Below, piece by piece: positions 1 through 13,485 of a DNA stretch of 64,000 nt. The notes beneath the pieces are model-generated. The model saw nothing but the letters and a program-made list of their open reading frames with translations, did not search any database and had not been told where the DNA came from. A program made the position numbers and the translations under genes. Position 1 is the stretch's first letter; every line of letters begins with the position of its first letter. Source of the DNA: Lunularia cruciata (Eukaryota; Streptophyta; Marchantiopsida; Lunulariales; Lunulariaceae); the NCBI GenBank assembly GCA_948567375.1, contig OX419759.1:55467493-55531492 (forward strand), in the 5' to 3' direction.

Positions 1-2393
1 CGTTTCTTACTTCTTACGAGATTCGAAGAAGAGGTTTCTCTTCGATCTTATTAGGTATAGTCTCCGAGATGTCTATATTTGAGAATGCAAGCTGATAAGA
101 TTAATGGCCTTTTTTCTTCATCTTGTTTACTTATTGCTGTATCTTCTTTAAGTTCATATGAACCTTTCTTGTTTGAGTGTTGATAACTGGAATAAAAAAA
201 TTTGATCCTTTTTTGATCCGTTCTCCAAAGTTCTTCCAGATTTACCAAGTTGAATATGGTCTGTATGGAGTTCATCCCGTTGATGCAAATCGAATTACAC
301 ACTCATGTGCTATTCTCTCGTTGATACCACAAGTGAATCATGTGAAAATAATGTCCTTATAAGAATGACTCAGTCCTGCCGCAGCAGAGGCAGATCTGAG
401 AGGTGAGAATCGGAAATATTACAGAATAAGTTTATGATAGGTCCTAGGTTATCCAAAGGCTGTTAAGGAGGTAGGGGTTGTACACGAAAGTACTAATGCA
501 TGCTACATAATGGAATATGTCGATTCCATGCCCATACACATTAGATCGTAACGCTAGTGGAGCTCCGACACCCCACATCTGAGATCCTACATGTGTTGAT
601 AATTGCTCATCGAGGAATATTTTGGTTGTTTTGGATGGAGTTACGTACATGCTCTTGTATGGCTGGCATCAAGAGAATTATACCTGTTGAAGCTCCAATA
701 GAATACGCATTGGTCTAATGGGGTATTGGGACATGTGAGTAAAATTCATTGAATGGGTATGACGTGCAGATGAAATGTAAACATGAGAGGTGCAAACCGA
801 GATCAGTAATAAAATCGCAACGGAGATGAAATGAATTTTATAGATCAAAATTTAAAACTTAAAATAAATGAAAAAAATATTTCTTAATCAATAACGGTGG
901 AAATTAATATATATCATGTCATCGATTAGCACTAAGCAAAGCCTGTACGATATGGAAAATAACATATAATTGAAGACCAACCAGCAAAGCTTGAAGATTA
1001 AGTGAACTGATATTGGAAGCACGGGCAGAAGTATAGCAACCATGAAATAGATCAACAATGTGCAGTGGAGCGAATTGGGAGAAGAGTGGATAGTATCTTG
1101 GCTGAGAGGGAGCGAAGCGTCAGAGGATTGGATAGAGAATATGGTAATATGTGCTATGGACATATGATTTTAAAAACTCTAAATAACCTAAGGAAGGGAC
1201 CATAGTAAATCTCCACGAAAGCACGATTTCATCAGCCAAACGCATCCACGATAGCATATACAACTTCATCTATAGCAAACACTACGCCATGACCAAACAA
1301 TCCGCCGAAGTAACTAAGCAGAGGTCAGTACCCTATTACATATCCGGATGCTCTAGTATTTATAGAAATTATGAACTTGCGTAGCTAGATGTCTTGAATG
1401 CGATAAGGCAAATTTCCATGTCGGTACTAATGGGTCTAGCCCCATTTTACCTCTTTTATCTCTCCCTTGTATGGTTCGAGAGGGTTTTCTCATTCTTCAT
1501 GTGTTCTACGCGCGGGTGCCTTTTCTCTTATTACCCAGTTTCAGTTCAAAAGTTCACACTAATGGTCCAATGGAGTATGTAAAAAAAGACCATAATATGT
1601 GAATAATTATTTATGTTATTTATCATTATTCATTATTTATGAGGGAAAAGAAACGTAGTCAATGGACCACGCCGTCGAACGGGGTGAACCACGTAGAAAT
1701 GCATACAGTAGTACATTGTACTCTGTGGTCGTACATGGTGAAGCTGAACACAACGTAGATTAGAATAGTCATCTTTAATCACAATAATGATCATCCTAAG
1801 AAGAAATCAATCTGCTCAAGAAACGAACTCAATCAGGAGAAAAAGCTTTCTCAATTACATTCTTTGTTGCTGCACGCAGGAATTCGAGGCAGTAGTTGTA
1901 ATGTAATCATGGGGTTTGCTCCCTGGAGAACAGTGGGGGCATGGACTGGAGGTGCCATGGCAACAGTCAGTTTCAGCTGCTTTGGCCTGGCAATCTGAAT
2001 GGCGGCCAGGGCCTTTTATGGTGACAAACTTCGACAAGTGAGCACCCGAAAATTGGTCCGATCCCATTCCAATTTTGTCTATAGCCTTTCGTTCACATCT
2101 GCTGACTGAACTTACCCTGATTGGAAAAGATCTGACTTGGGTTTTGCCATCTCATCGCATCTCCTCTCTGTCGGTAATTTCTACAGGTTCTTCCGACTGT
2201 GTGGCACGTACCGGATTCGCCTCAAGATTAATTCAGAGATGGGAGAAGGAAATTGTTGCTTGCGATCCTCAGCGTAATTGATATATCGTAATCTGCGGAT
2301 TCGCAATCTCTGATGGACCGATTACAAGAGATTTCATGATTTTGTGAACAGAGCTTTGTTTTTGAGTTGGTGGATTCGATAACGTCAAACATC
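1..2393. other. Upstream region, no gene recognised
   Basis: I see no protein family or RNA gene here. Open frames are short, lack family motifs and look like chance. The only structure I can support is a copy of the hairpin repeat family near 1428-1512. The last few hundred bases presumably hold the promoter and 5' UTR of the protease gene starting at 2394, but I see no clear TATA box that would fix its start. Confidence 0.5.
1428..1512 (+). repeat. Copy of dispersed hairpin repeat (GGGGCTAAGCCCC family)
   Basis: The palindrome-like core at 1429-1446 is followed by a pyrimidine-rich stretch, then TTGTATGGTTCGAGAGGG and a CTACGCGCG-like end. The same order of blocks occurs at 58948-59015 and 59228-59320 on this strand, and inverted near 10800-10895, 11800-11910 and (without the palindrome core) 36715-36800. 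Confidence 0.6.
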
Positions 2394-5300
2394 ATGGCCA
2401 ACGGACGGTGGTCGTTGGCATTGCAGTGCATACATCGCTGGTGCAGAAATGAAGTGAGTGCAAGTTCTAGTTTGGCGGCGGCCCATGCGTTATGCGGACG
2501 CAATTGTCTGTAAAACCCTGATTCCAAGGGTTTATGGAGAAGTCGATACATTTGTTGTCAATTCTCTCTTAATGTCTCGAAATATGTTGCACTCCAAGTT
2601 AGCGAGGTTTTTCTCCTTCCCATATCGGTTATTTGATTGGAACCTATCGATTTTCACCTCGAACTGTTCTCTGCAAAGACAGATGTGCTTTTGGTCCACA
2701 TTTTTATTTCCGCCAGAGAAATTGCATTACATTACAATTCTGTAATGTAATGCGTTGAGACGTTGGCCTTCTCTCACTTTGGGGGGCCTTCAGTCTCCAA
2801 CTTTTAGCTCACCAGAAAAGAAGTTGTTTCAGGCCACTACGTGGAAAATCAGTGAGCAGGGGTTCATGTTATTATGAGTTTTGTTGAACTGATATAGAGT
2901 GCGGATGCATGAACCCTACCCTAAGGTTTCGGTTTCCTGGAGTGAGGTCCTCTTTTCTAGTACTGTGAGTGCACTCAATGTCGATCATTCTGAAAGTGAC
3001 CTGAAGGTTGCTTTATTCCTATTATCCCTGCTTTATTTCCGCTTCATGATAGAGTTTCAAATTTCACTGAATTAACATTTCAACGATACGACCGGGTCCA
3101 TTTTATGATATATGTTATCGCTCTATTGCGGTTGATTCATCGAGAGCGGATGTAGACTCTAAAACATGTTTTCATGAAATTCCAGGTGAATAATTCTTTG
3201 AATCAAACTGCAAATGTGGTCAGTGCAAGTAACCTCAACAGAAACTCCAGTCGAAACATTGCACTCGCATCCGGCTTACTGGTTGGTGTGACCGTGGGTG
3301 TTGCTTGCTTTGAAAGCTCAGAGGGTACCTGCCGACTTCCCTTCTGAAATTATTACCTTGATTCTTCAGTAACACAACAGCTGAACGAATCAAAAAAGTT
3401 GTTGGGAGGCCTGGATGTAGCCCGTGTAGAGTTTGACAAAGGTTGTATGTTAGAGGGACTTGCGGGATCAGAGGTCCAAGACACGAGGCTTTTCTCGTGC
3501 ATATTACAGAAACATCATCAATCCTGATGGGTTTTCCAGCAAGCGCTTACTGCAATCCTGTCGAACTATCATGTTCATAACTTACTCTAAGAGCCTGGTT
3601 GGTTATATCAAGTTTGACAAGTTGATAATCTGTTCTCTCTGCAGAAAGCCGAGGCAGGACGGAAATAAAGATATCATCACCACGGCTTGATCAATCAAAC
3701 TTGACCGACCACCTTCAGTTACTATCTTTTCCTGGTAATTCATGTTTACAGTTGTCATAATTGTCTCCTATTCGTCCCATTCTTAGTCGGTGTTCCTATC
3801 TTGGACTGCGTTTAGGTACTTAATTCGATGGATAGTTTCCTTATTCTTTTCTTCAGGGTCTTGTTAAACAAAACGCACAGTAAACTGCTGTTATGAACGA
3901 CCATCGATGGACTTGCCACCATGCTTTTTTTTTATTCAGAGCTCCTTACCACCAAGTTTGCTCTGAACATTTTAGAGGCACATAAAACTAGCTTGAATTT
4001 TACTTTCCGAACATGTTGTCATGATTTTTGAGCAATACAGTAACAAAGTTTACCATGTCAGCGAAATTTCAGGACTATGGCCTGGTAGAAGGACAGACAG
4101 GAGGTTTTCTAAAGCGTATAGTATTGTCGGTACCAAGGGCAAGTACTGCACACTCGCAAGCCTTGGAAGGGGACTCTATTTCTACAGCTAAGGATACATT
4201 GTTCACCAGACACACAGTCGCTGATGCTGCCGCGAAAGCTGCCCCAGCTGTAGTAAATATTACCGTTTCTATCGGTGAGATTTAAATGTTGTAACAGTAA
4301 ATTTCATGTAGCCTACAGTAGCTGATTCGTCAACCGTCCATTCATCGAGATGGCAGCAGGATAGAACATAGGATTCTAAATATGTCAGATATGAGATCGA
4401 GAGGAATGCGGTTGTTGTAGGCGATATTGTTTATGTTTTGCCGGTATGCCTTGACCTTTCAATCGTTTATTGCTTTGAGTTATCTGGTCACTGATTGGCA
4501 ATTCAATCAGTTGATTGTTTGATGTGCAGGTGGTCGCGGTATACTTTTTGCACAGACAGGTGGATCAGGATTTATCATCAGTCCTGATGGCACCATCTTG
4601 ACCAATGCTCATGTCGTTGCAGATGATGGACATGGGCCGTATAAAGGCAAGGTAAGTTCTCCACATAAAGCCTGAGGGACGTGCTCTCAAAAGAGGATAT
4701 GGATGCACCTAGAGACTACCGTGGCAAGCGCTCTCAAATTCCCAAGAGTAAAGGGTTGATAGAATATGCTTGTAGGGGTGTCATCACGTTAGTTATGTGC
4801 TCCAACATTACGTGAAGGCACTAGAAGTTGAGCAAGGGATTCAATGCTACCGAATTTTGAGCAATCTAGTTCTGTTTATCCAGATCATGGTTACAATGCA
4901 AGATGGTCGTACTTTTCCTGGAGAGGTCATCAGCTACGACTCCTTGGCAGACATTGCAGTGGTGAAAGTCCACTCCACGAAGCCATTACCAACAGTGAAA
5001 TTTGGATCTTCTCGAAAGCTCCGGCCTGGAGAATGGGTAGTTGCACTCGGGAGTCCTTTGCATCTCCAGAACACGGTTACAGTTGGAATTGTGAGGTATG
5101 ACCACTTCCAATGTACCACTTACTCCACCCTTGATCATTTGCTTGTCCTATTAGCACAGGTTTAGTTTCTTCTCTTCGTTCTGTTCTTGTTTCCCTCTTC
5201 TTGACCGCTCCTTTGTGCCCTGCATGTTACAGCGAGCTCATCTAGGAGGATTTTCTTGTTTCGATCTGTGAATAATTTCATTTCGATACATAGACCAACA

Positions 5301-7238
5301 GACATTGCATCACACCGGAGAAGAGAATTCACACACGTTGCTCCGACTTTGCAGCTGTGTTGATCGAAAGAGTGCGGAAATGGGTTTACGAGGTATCCAT
5401 GCGGACTATATTCAGACGGATGCCGCAATCAACCAGGTTGGCACATGAAAGGAGACTTCCTCTATTAGGAAAAAACATTAGGCAAGACTACTAGGACCAT
5501 ACAGGTAAATCCTAGCATGTATGGGAACGTTTAGGTGTACATAGCCAAGCCACTAGGTTTGTTTTGGACAGAAAGGCAACCATTTCTCCTCATGTAGGCT
5601 ACATTTATCTTCGTAATGGAGTACGGTTTCAGCCCTGAACTGGATTAGTACTCTCTGTAGAAGTTCAGGACTTGGACAGGATATTTAATCATGCCTATAA
5701 GTACGCGTCTTCTTTCTTGTTCATGTTCTTCATCAGCTGAAATTTGCAATCTTCCTCGATGTTTGCATGTTTGCCTGAAGGTTTGATCATGCAACTTGCA
5801 GTAGCTGTAGACTAGTTTTTCATGTCACTGACTCGTATAACTGAATGCAGGGCAATTCTGGGGGTCCCTTATTGAACCTGGATGGCGAGGTGATTGGAAT
5901 CAACACCATGAAAGCATTAGCAGCTGATGGGGTCAGCTTTGCAATACCAATCGACAGCGCTCTGAAAATTATTCATCAACTTAAGAAACATGGGTGCCAA
6001 TTCTTCTTCAGACTAGATAGCTAGCTTCCTGAGTGCTTGGTGTGACTTCTTTTGGGGAAGAAACTTTCAGTAGCATACACTAAGTCTTGCACGCATGAAG
6101 TTGAAGGATCAGAGCAGTTCACTTCACCCTGAACCCATTCTATCTTTCTCACATGTTAATGTTGCTATCTTATGGTGCAGGCGGGTGGTGCGACCTTGGC
6201 TTGGCATGAAGATGCTCGCATTGACTGAAGACATCATTATTCAACTTAAAGAAAGGGACCCATCATTTCCTGATGTTACCGGTGGTGTTCTCGTTCCCCA
6301 GGTAAGACTTGAACTCGAAGTCCATTTTTGTCCAATTTTTCATGATGCCCTTTGCAATGTCCTAACTGGTTTTTGGAGACGAGCAGCGCTTCAGAAAAAA
6401 CTGATATCTTGTTGTACTACTTTATCCATCCTGACCCGAACACAAACTAACCAGTTCCTAACGATCTATTCACGTTCCAGGTAATACCTGGATCACCAGC
6501 AGAGCGGGCCGGTGTGCGTCCTGGGGATGTTGTGGTTGAGTTCAATGGACAGCCAGTGACAACTATACACCAGGTTACTATACACCCTAAACCCTTATAC
6601 ACAACTATACACCCTAAACCCTTCAAAACGTTGTAGTTCTGTCACTGCACCTTGAGGTGGTTATCTTTGTCACTTCAAGAACGGCTGGTTTGTTTGGAAG
6701 TTGCACAACCGATTGTGGCCTACATATCTTATGGCTTCTGAAACTTTTCACAGGAAGAGGTGACATAAATTTCAATTATCAAGTTTCCTCTTCTCGTCAT
6801 GTGTCATAGAATCCACCTTTTGTCGGACTTCAATGTAACTTCTTGATTATATTATCTGGGTCACAGTACCGTGTTCACATCTTTATGTTTACTCGAGACT
6901 GTGGAGTAGCAAGCGAGATCCAAAAGTTCTCTGTTCTTCCACGCTATTAGAAGAATATCTTCCTCAATATCTTTCTACCGACAACGATACCCCTTCGTAG
7001 CATGACACCAGAGCATGCTTGCACACCACCTTGATTCTGTTTGAGAGGATATTTAATTGCCTCTAACATAATCAATAGAAGTAAGGTTGCATACTAAGAG
7101 TCTTTCTGCCCCCGCTTGCAGATTGTAGAAGCTTTAGGTGATCAGGTCGGAATTGCATTCAAACTTGTTGTGAGGAGATCTAAAGGAGGATCTGCAACTC
7201 TGTCTGTGGTCACGGAAGAAGCAAGTCCAAGTGTATAG
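2394..7238 (+). CDS. DEG14: DEG14-like HtrA/DegP serine protease (10 exons)
   Basis: This encodes an ATP-independent trypsin-fold serine protease of the HtrA/DEG family with one C-terminal PDZ domain. I place exons at 2394-2453, 3186-3324, 4041-4274, 4530-4651, 4884-5095, 5355-5436, 5851-5993, 6181-6301, 6481-6573 and 7122-7238. All junctions are GT-AG, phases agree, and the product is 440 residues, close to what I recall for plant DEG14. The catalytic triad is visible: His172 (TNAHVV, exon 4), Asp208 (ADIAVV, exon 5) and Ser286 (GNSGGP, exon 7). The PDZ domain spans roughly residues 320-425. Exon 2 carries a hydrophobic stretch ([18 protein letters not shown]) after a basic N-terminus, consistent with organelle targeting or a membrane anchor; Arabidopsis DEG14 is predicted mitochondrial as I recall. 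The start ATG at 2394 has a good context (ATCATGG). The exon 2/3 junction is the least certain. No break is visible, so the gene looks functional. Confidence 0.9.
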
Positions 7239-9780
7239 ATACTGGCCTTGACTTCAGAGGACGATGCGATCATGCTATCATTGTACTTCATGCGCACTCG
7301 TGTCCTTCAATGACTTTCTTTGCACTACTGCTGTACCGCCCGGCTTACGGTACAACATTTCAGGTTCTACATAAGAAACTGGATCTAGTAAGAAGCTTGT
7401 TCTTGTGAGAGTCAAGGAGCGTATACGTATACCTCAATGAACAATGTTCACTTCTCCCAGCGAACTGATAACCAATGGATTCGAAAGCGTAGGTGCCCTC
7501 CTACATCCAGCTAAACGGTGACTTACGAGGAGAGACTAAAGAGTACCGTGTGAGTCAATGGAAGCTCTTGGATAACCGAATTTATCGTCTTATGGCACTC
7601 AGCTGAAATGTAGTGAGGCGTAGTCTTCTATGTAATTCTGTGGCCTACAGTGGGTTGCATGAATTCAATGGGTTCCAGAAGGAAGAAATGCTGCTCTGAT
7701 GAGTACAAGTGTTGTTTGTGATTTCATGGATCACACAAATCAGGAGTGATGCAGCTGAGTCTAGACCTGTAGGTGTACCTCCTGCAACTAGTTGTATGCA
7801 TTTTACGGTACCATACATGGCTTCTCATAGAGGAAGTACTAGGAACCAGTCTTGTTAGTAGTCAATAAAGTGACGTGAGAAGAGAAATTCACTGCTTTGT
7901 CAACTTTAAAGGGATTAAGTATCCGTCTAGTAGAGGGACGGTGGAGTACAACTAGACGTTCTTAACAAGCGATGCTCATCTAATCTGTGGTACTTGAGTA
8001 ACAAGAAGTAAATGAGTTAGAGTGAACACGAGTCTCCTGATGCCTGTCTTTCAAACGAGTAGTGAATATGAACACAAATCGGAATACAGTAGCAAATCTG
8101 AGAGACTTTTGCAGACATGGAAGGCACTCTCAAACAGTGCTTATGAGAACTTGACATTCATACAGCACGTAGAAGATTCTCACTCCTGATTTACTAACTC
8201 TCGTTAGTTCCACAAACACTCACCCTGTAACTGCCTCAAGATGTATTTGCAGACATCTCCTTCGCAGTCCATTGGTAGTTAATGAGAAGTATACAGTTTT
8301 GAAAGAAAGTAAGCTTCTCAGTAGTATTTTGTTGAATCAGCAACATCTGGTAATCGAGAGGATATCACTAGCAAGTGGCCCTCACCGTTTGTTTCTGTAC
8401 ATGTAAGGAGTGATGTGTTTTGCAATGCCATGAGGTTTGACTATCAAACTAAGCTGTCCAATCGTGTTGGGAGCTTGATTGTCCTGTCACAAGCACCAAT
8501 GAACGCCACTCCCCTCTGTATTTAGTCTACCTCCAGCTTAGATAGCACTCCAACTGCTGCATGAGGTAGAACGACTGAATGTTGAGCGGAAACAGCGGAT
8601 ACAAGGAAAGGAAGTGAGGTCTTCGCATTTAGGCTTTTCTTCGATTTCACAATTTCGTCACTGACTTAATGATTATATCGTGTCTTTCCTTGTTTAGTTT
8701 TATCTATTTAGTAATTCATTTAATTTAAATTTGAATGTTTTGGTATCATCATGATATGTAGTGGATAATTCAGGATAACAGGATCAAGATCTATGGAATC
8801 TTCAATCGATAATATTTTCATGCCATTCAATCATTCTGCTGCATGCCATTGATAAACATTCAAAAAATAATGGGTCTCAATTTACTCAGAGTAGTGTTTC
8901 AAATGACTTCGAAACAATATTACAAATCTAATTTTGTTACTAACTCTGTTTCTAGAGAGTCACAAAGATTTTCACTGGGTTCCACATTATGTTCATTACA
9001 AAACTAACTGCGTTACGCAATGTAGAAGGTCTAGTTTCATAGAGGCACTTGAGGTTGGTACCTACTGTGCCCACACAGTAGTCAACCCGTGATTGGTGGT
9101 TTGTTCTATTCACTGAAAATGTGTTTGCTTTTTCCGCATCTTGATGTTCCTGCATCGTGGTTAACGCGTCAAGAAAAAGGCGCAAAAGTATGTAGTGGAA
9201 AGCCCATTTGAGTTTTCTGTACCCTTGTAGAAGAGGTGCACCTGGTTTAGGAAAATAAATGGCCATGTGAACTTTGGAATGGTTTTAGCTCAAGATCAAT
9301 ACATAAACCGTTGTTATGGCCGGAGTTCTTTGAAAGGAAAAAGAAACACGACACATATATGAAAACATAAGGGAAGGGAAGATCGTAGCGACGCGTAGAA
9401 GGTTTTCGAAGCATAGGACTTACAATGTAAAATGGTGCTAAGTTTTAATAGTGTTGGAATGCACAATCTACTTCATTGCACCTAAAATGTCAGAGTTAAA
9501 TAAATCAAATTTGAAGCATTATCTAATGTGATTATTCTGTTGTGAAATGTACCAAGTAAATCAGTGCAACATCCAAAAAAAAATCATTTAATCTAATGTC
9601 ATTACTCTTTTAGAGATATACCAATCATAAAATCCATATAGTTCCATATAACTTCAAAACCAGAGAAACAGAAAATAACCTTGTTACATACCCTGTACTT
9701 GAAAATCTTGGCTGCTACCGATCCACACAATAGCCAGCAAACAAATGTACGTATACTGGTCAAAGTTGAAGCTGAATCTT
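7239..9780. other. Intergenic, nothing recognised
   Basis: This stretch downstream of the protease gene has no long open frame and no motif I recognise. A minus-strand frame at 8952-9266 has no family features. The 3' UTR and polyadenylation site of the protease gene must lie in its first few hundred bases. Confidence 0.5.
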
Positions 9781-10799
9781 TATTTTAGTTCCAATTTCTA
9801 GCTACGGTGATACTATTGTTGACTGCTTGGTGGTTAAGATAAATACTCAGACAAATATCAAACTATGTATCTGCAATGTCTTCGTGGTAAGCTGAGCGGA
9901 CTGTTTTCATCCGCGATGTCTTTGCTCCTATGCAGCTTAGAGAATTCCTCTTCTTATCTTTTTTTTCTTTGTTTATGATGCATTACACACTAGAAAGTTC
10001 AATTCGTAAATTGAGGGAGTGGTTGTGGGAGTGGCATGACGGTTGGCGAGCGTTGAGTTGTGGGGATCCCGATCGGACTAAATGGCTGGCACCGCGACTA
10101 GTGGAAGTTTAGCTACTATTACATAGTCTGGAGAATCAAAGTGCCACATGACCATCTATAGAGAGATGCGATCGCTGGCCTCCCCTACGGTAGCAAATGG
10201 ACCTCACACGGTAAACACCACTTCTAGAGCAGGCGTGACATCAGTTTATCTTCTATGAAAGTCACGGAACACCATGGGATGAAGGGATGATATTTTCGAG
10301 ATGTGTCATGAAATCTAATAGCTCGTTTCTCGCTTGTGCAGTGTATATCACCATCAGATTCCAAATGCACATCCGAGGCAAGGTGGACGTTCTAACGGAT
10401 CATTTCCAGGGACGCCAATGAGTTGAATCTGATACGTTGCCACGAATCCCCAGAAGCCAGGTGTTCATTGGCCCAGAAGGTAACCAACTGTAGAGTTAAA
10501 CCAAGCTCTACCCCGAACGAAAGAAAAAAAATAAAAAAAAAGTATTGAAGGGTTTCTTGTTTACTTAAAGGTCGTGACTAATTGTCCAAGTTCAAGGTGG
10601 AAGGGCTCCTTTAGCAGACTGACTCCTGAAGCTTCTCTCTCTGTCCACGCTCAAGTTATCGACTGTTGCAGCAACTGTTGACGTCAAACCTCGGTCTCTG
10701 CCTGACGCTGCCGCCAACCTCACGAACGTTGAGGGTCACGTGGGGACGTGACCCTCAACAGTTCCCATTTACCGGTACCAAGTTAAAAAGAAATGGAAT

Positions 10800-10895
10800 G
10801 CCGACCTCATAGAAGAGAAGAAGGTTGGGGAAACCCATATAATCGTACAAAGGAGAGAAACAAAAAGGTAGAATGGGGCAAGGCCCCATTCTACA
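10800..10895 (-). repeat. Hairpin repeat copy inside R
   Basis: AATGGGGC-AAG-GCCCCATT at 10872-10890 is a perfect 8-bp stem with a 3-nt loop. It is preceded by a GTACAAAGGAGAGA-like block that also precedes the related hairpins. A second copy lies at 11800-11910, with the stem at 11888-11906 (one mismatch). A third, lacking an obvious hairpin core, lies near 36715-36800. Confidence 0.6.
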
Positions 10896-11130
10896 TTTTT
10901 CTAGATTCAGATTTGTCATATCGATAGTGATAGCTAGGTGATCAATAGTATCGATATGAAAAATCTGCCCAAGTTAGAAAAGGAGTCTTCGACCTGTTCA
11001 GCTGTGAAGCGTGACCCTCGTAATTTCAGCATTTTGTTGTGGACGGTTCATAGCATCTTGACAATTTTGCTCAAACTTGCAAACTTGCAAAGTAGGAAAG
11101 TCTGAACTCAGCACCTCCCGCATTTTTTTT

Positions 11131-11140
11131 ATTATATAAG
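11131..11140 (+). promoter_or_regulatory. TATA-like box in repeat R
   Basis: ATTATATAAG is followed by a conserved GTGGYYCCCTCTCCCTCC block and a GAGTGCCTCGTTCC block. The same arrangement recurs at 36480 (TTATATAGGTGGC) and 38543 (TTATTATGCAAGTGG). Conservation around a TATA-like core suggests an R-encoded promoter, but no transcript is known to me. Confidence 0.4.
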
Positions 11141-11935
11141 TGGTCCCTCTCCCTCCTGTCGAGTGCCTCGTTCCCCGTTTCCTGGACAAATATCACGTCT
11201 TGGATCCAGGAAGGACCCCCGATCTTTCCTGATTCATGGGAGCAGCCCGAAGTGCCCGTTCTACTTGATTTAGAAAATATAAAATTATTTATTATTTATT
11301 ATTTATTTTAGTTCCAATTTCTAGCTACTTTGATACTATTGTTGACTGCTTGGTGGTTAAAATACACATTCAGACAAATATAAAACTATGTATCTGCAAT
11401 GTCTTTGTGGTAAGCTGAGCGGACTGTTTTCATCCGCCATGTCTTTGCTCCTATGCAGCTAAGAGAATTCCTCTTCTTGTCTTTTTCTTTTTTGTTTCTT
11501 ATGCATTATACACTAGGAAGTTCAATTCGTAAATTGATGGAGTAGTTGTGGAAGTGGCATGACGGTTGGCGAGCGTTGAGTTGCGAGGATCCGGATCGGA
11601 CTAAATGACTGGCACCGCGACTAGTGGACTTAGCTACTATTACATAGTACGGAGAATCAAAGTGCCGCATGACCATCTATAGAGATGCGATCGCTGGCCT
11701 CCCTCCAGTAGCAAATGGACCTCACACGGTAAACACCACTTCTAGAGCAGGCGAGACATCAGTTTATCTTTTGTGAAAGTCGCGGGTCTATGGTGTTCAA
11801 AGGAGGAAGAAAGGGGGGACTGCATAGAAAACTCGATGGACGGGAAGACCCATCAAGCCGCACAAGAGAGAGACAAAAAAAAGGTAAAATGGGGCTAAGC
11901 CTCATTAGAGTCTATATGAGAAATCTACCTTAATG

Positions 11936-13485
11936 TATTTAGGATATCCCAGCTATGCAAGTTGTACCGCCTACAAACAAATGGAGCATTCAAAGAAGTA
12001 GCACCTAGTGTGATTGTTATCCTCCGATGGATTGCCCCAACCATTGCACTCCGTGGAGCAATGGACACATATTATCTAAAATATGATACAAAGTATGAGA
12101 GTGAGAGTGATACCCCTTGACGCCTAACATAATAAGCTCTTGTGCACTCTCTAACAAATGTGTCTAAGGTCGTGTCCATCGCTCCATATAACTCCAAGGC
12201 TAGAGGAACAAAGAAGTGACCTCGTTGCATGCCCCTATACTTGGAGACCTTGCAACCTGCTGATGCACTCGCCGCTCATCCAAGGGAATGGGTAATCACT
12301 CCCTTTGAGACTATATCCCACATAAGGTCTATAACCACGACATCCTCTACTATCACTTGATCAGGTCGGACCAAGTATAAATCTGCCTTGACACATGTTG
12401 TTTGCAAAGCATATGAATGCTCCCTCCAAGCCAATATCCATTCTCTTGTGCCATAGCAAACACTATGTCCTTAATAGCATCATGGATAACTACCCATGAT
12501 GCTATCTTCTATCCTCCAAAAGGACATCGTGTCATATGGAGCGTTGTTGCATCTACTGTAGAACCACACTCACAAGTGAGTAATGAAGATGCAAATAGGT
12601 GGACCAAACCTAAGCAAAACCTTATCATTGTAGAGAAAGTAATTGGTGTGAATTAGAACGCCCTAATGCATAGTCAAGCTAGGATCCAAGAGCCTACATC
12701 CTTGCCAAAGCAAGTGCAAAGATGTGCTCTAGTAGCCTAAGGAATGGAAGTATGCTCACATTGTTGCTCTATCAAGGAAAATTTTAAAGCTTTAGTCCAA
12801 TCTGACAATAGTGAAGCAAAAGATGGAAAGTCCTTATGTGCCCATGGGGATGAACTATCTCTTGTCTACCACAATAACATTTGGAGAGAAAAGGATCCCT
12901 CCTCCACCTCTTGTCACATAAGTCTCCAAAACCCACCTATCAACAACCACAAAATGAGAAGAAAGTAGGAGTGTCGAGAGAGCCCAACTACCAAAAAATG
13001 CTATAGGTGCCATCTCCTCCATAGATAACAAGCCAACTCCTCCATACAAGATCCATCTGTTTACATGCCAAATCCCCTATCAGACACTTAAATGTCCCTA
13101 GTCCAAAAATATCTCCAAAGACTCCCATAATCCTCTTATCAAATGCTCTCAAATGTGATAAGAAGGATGAGGAGGGAGGAACTATATGGATGAGGTAAGT
13201 TGGTCAACAAGAAATACTAGAGGAGATTACACCAAATGTCACCTATGGATCTCCTAGTAACAAAAGGTCATCTACATGGAGAATATCCTTTGCAAAGGCA
13301 ACGTCTAAGAAGCGTGTGACAAAATCCTCAAATCCTACTGGCACTCCAAGAACACATATTTCATCTGTAGATGTGATACACCCCTATAGAAGCCGAAGGT
13401 GGAGAGGGATACCTAAAGGGGACCATGCCCTGCACTTTGACACCTTAATCTCAAGTCTACTAGATGTAGCTTGGTAGTCAAGCGG
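11936..13485 (-). pseudogene. LINE-like element, 3' part of the ORF (decayed)
   Basis: This continues the non-LTR retrotransposon ORF interrupted at 34591 by chromovirus D. Minus-strand reading gives the end of the RT region, then a recognisable block GGVGLLSMEEMAPIAFFGSW near 13030 (frame 12855-13049), then a C-terminal region with a VRPDQVIVEDVVVID-like block near 12370. That last block may be a PD-(D/E)XK-like nuclease domain, which is an inference. Many stops and frameshifts are present. The outer boundary near 11935 is approximate. Confidence 0.6.

Larger units (their letters stand above)
9781..11935. repeat. Repeat family R, left block
   Basis: This non-coding block is internally duplicated. 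9781-10250 closely matches 11306-11780, and both match 37165-37320 plus 37690-37840. The stretch 10260-10780 recurs at about 37890-38380, and 10905-11240 recurs at 36256-36630 and 38390-38680. An inverted repeat (10910-10926 against 10949-10965, one mismatch in 17) could form a hairpin. I see no coding region. The LINE-like element and everything nested in it separate this block from the right-hand block, so R may be the oldest layer of the nest. Its class is unknown. Confidence 0.65.

Noticed and set aside
2228-2551. Minus-strand open frame overlapping the first protease exon
   Set aside because: It opposes an exon with a strong start context and a GTGAGT donor, and has no family features.
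8952-9266. Minus-strand open frame of 104 codons in the intergenic region
   Set aside because: No motif, no splice or start context, and composition typical of chance frames.
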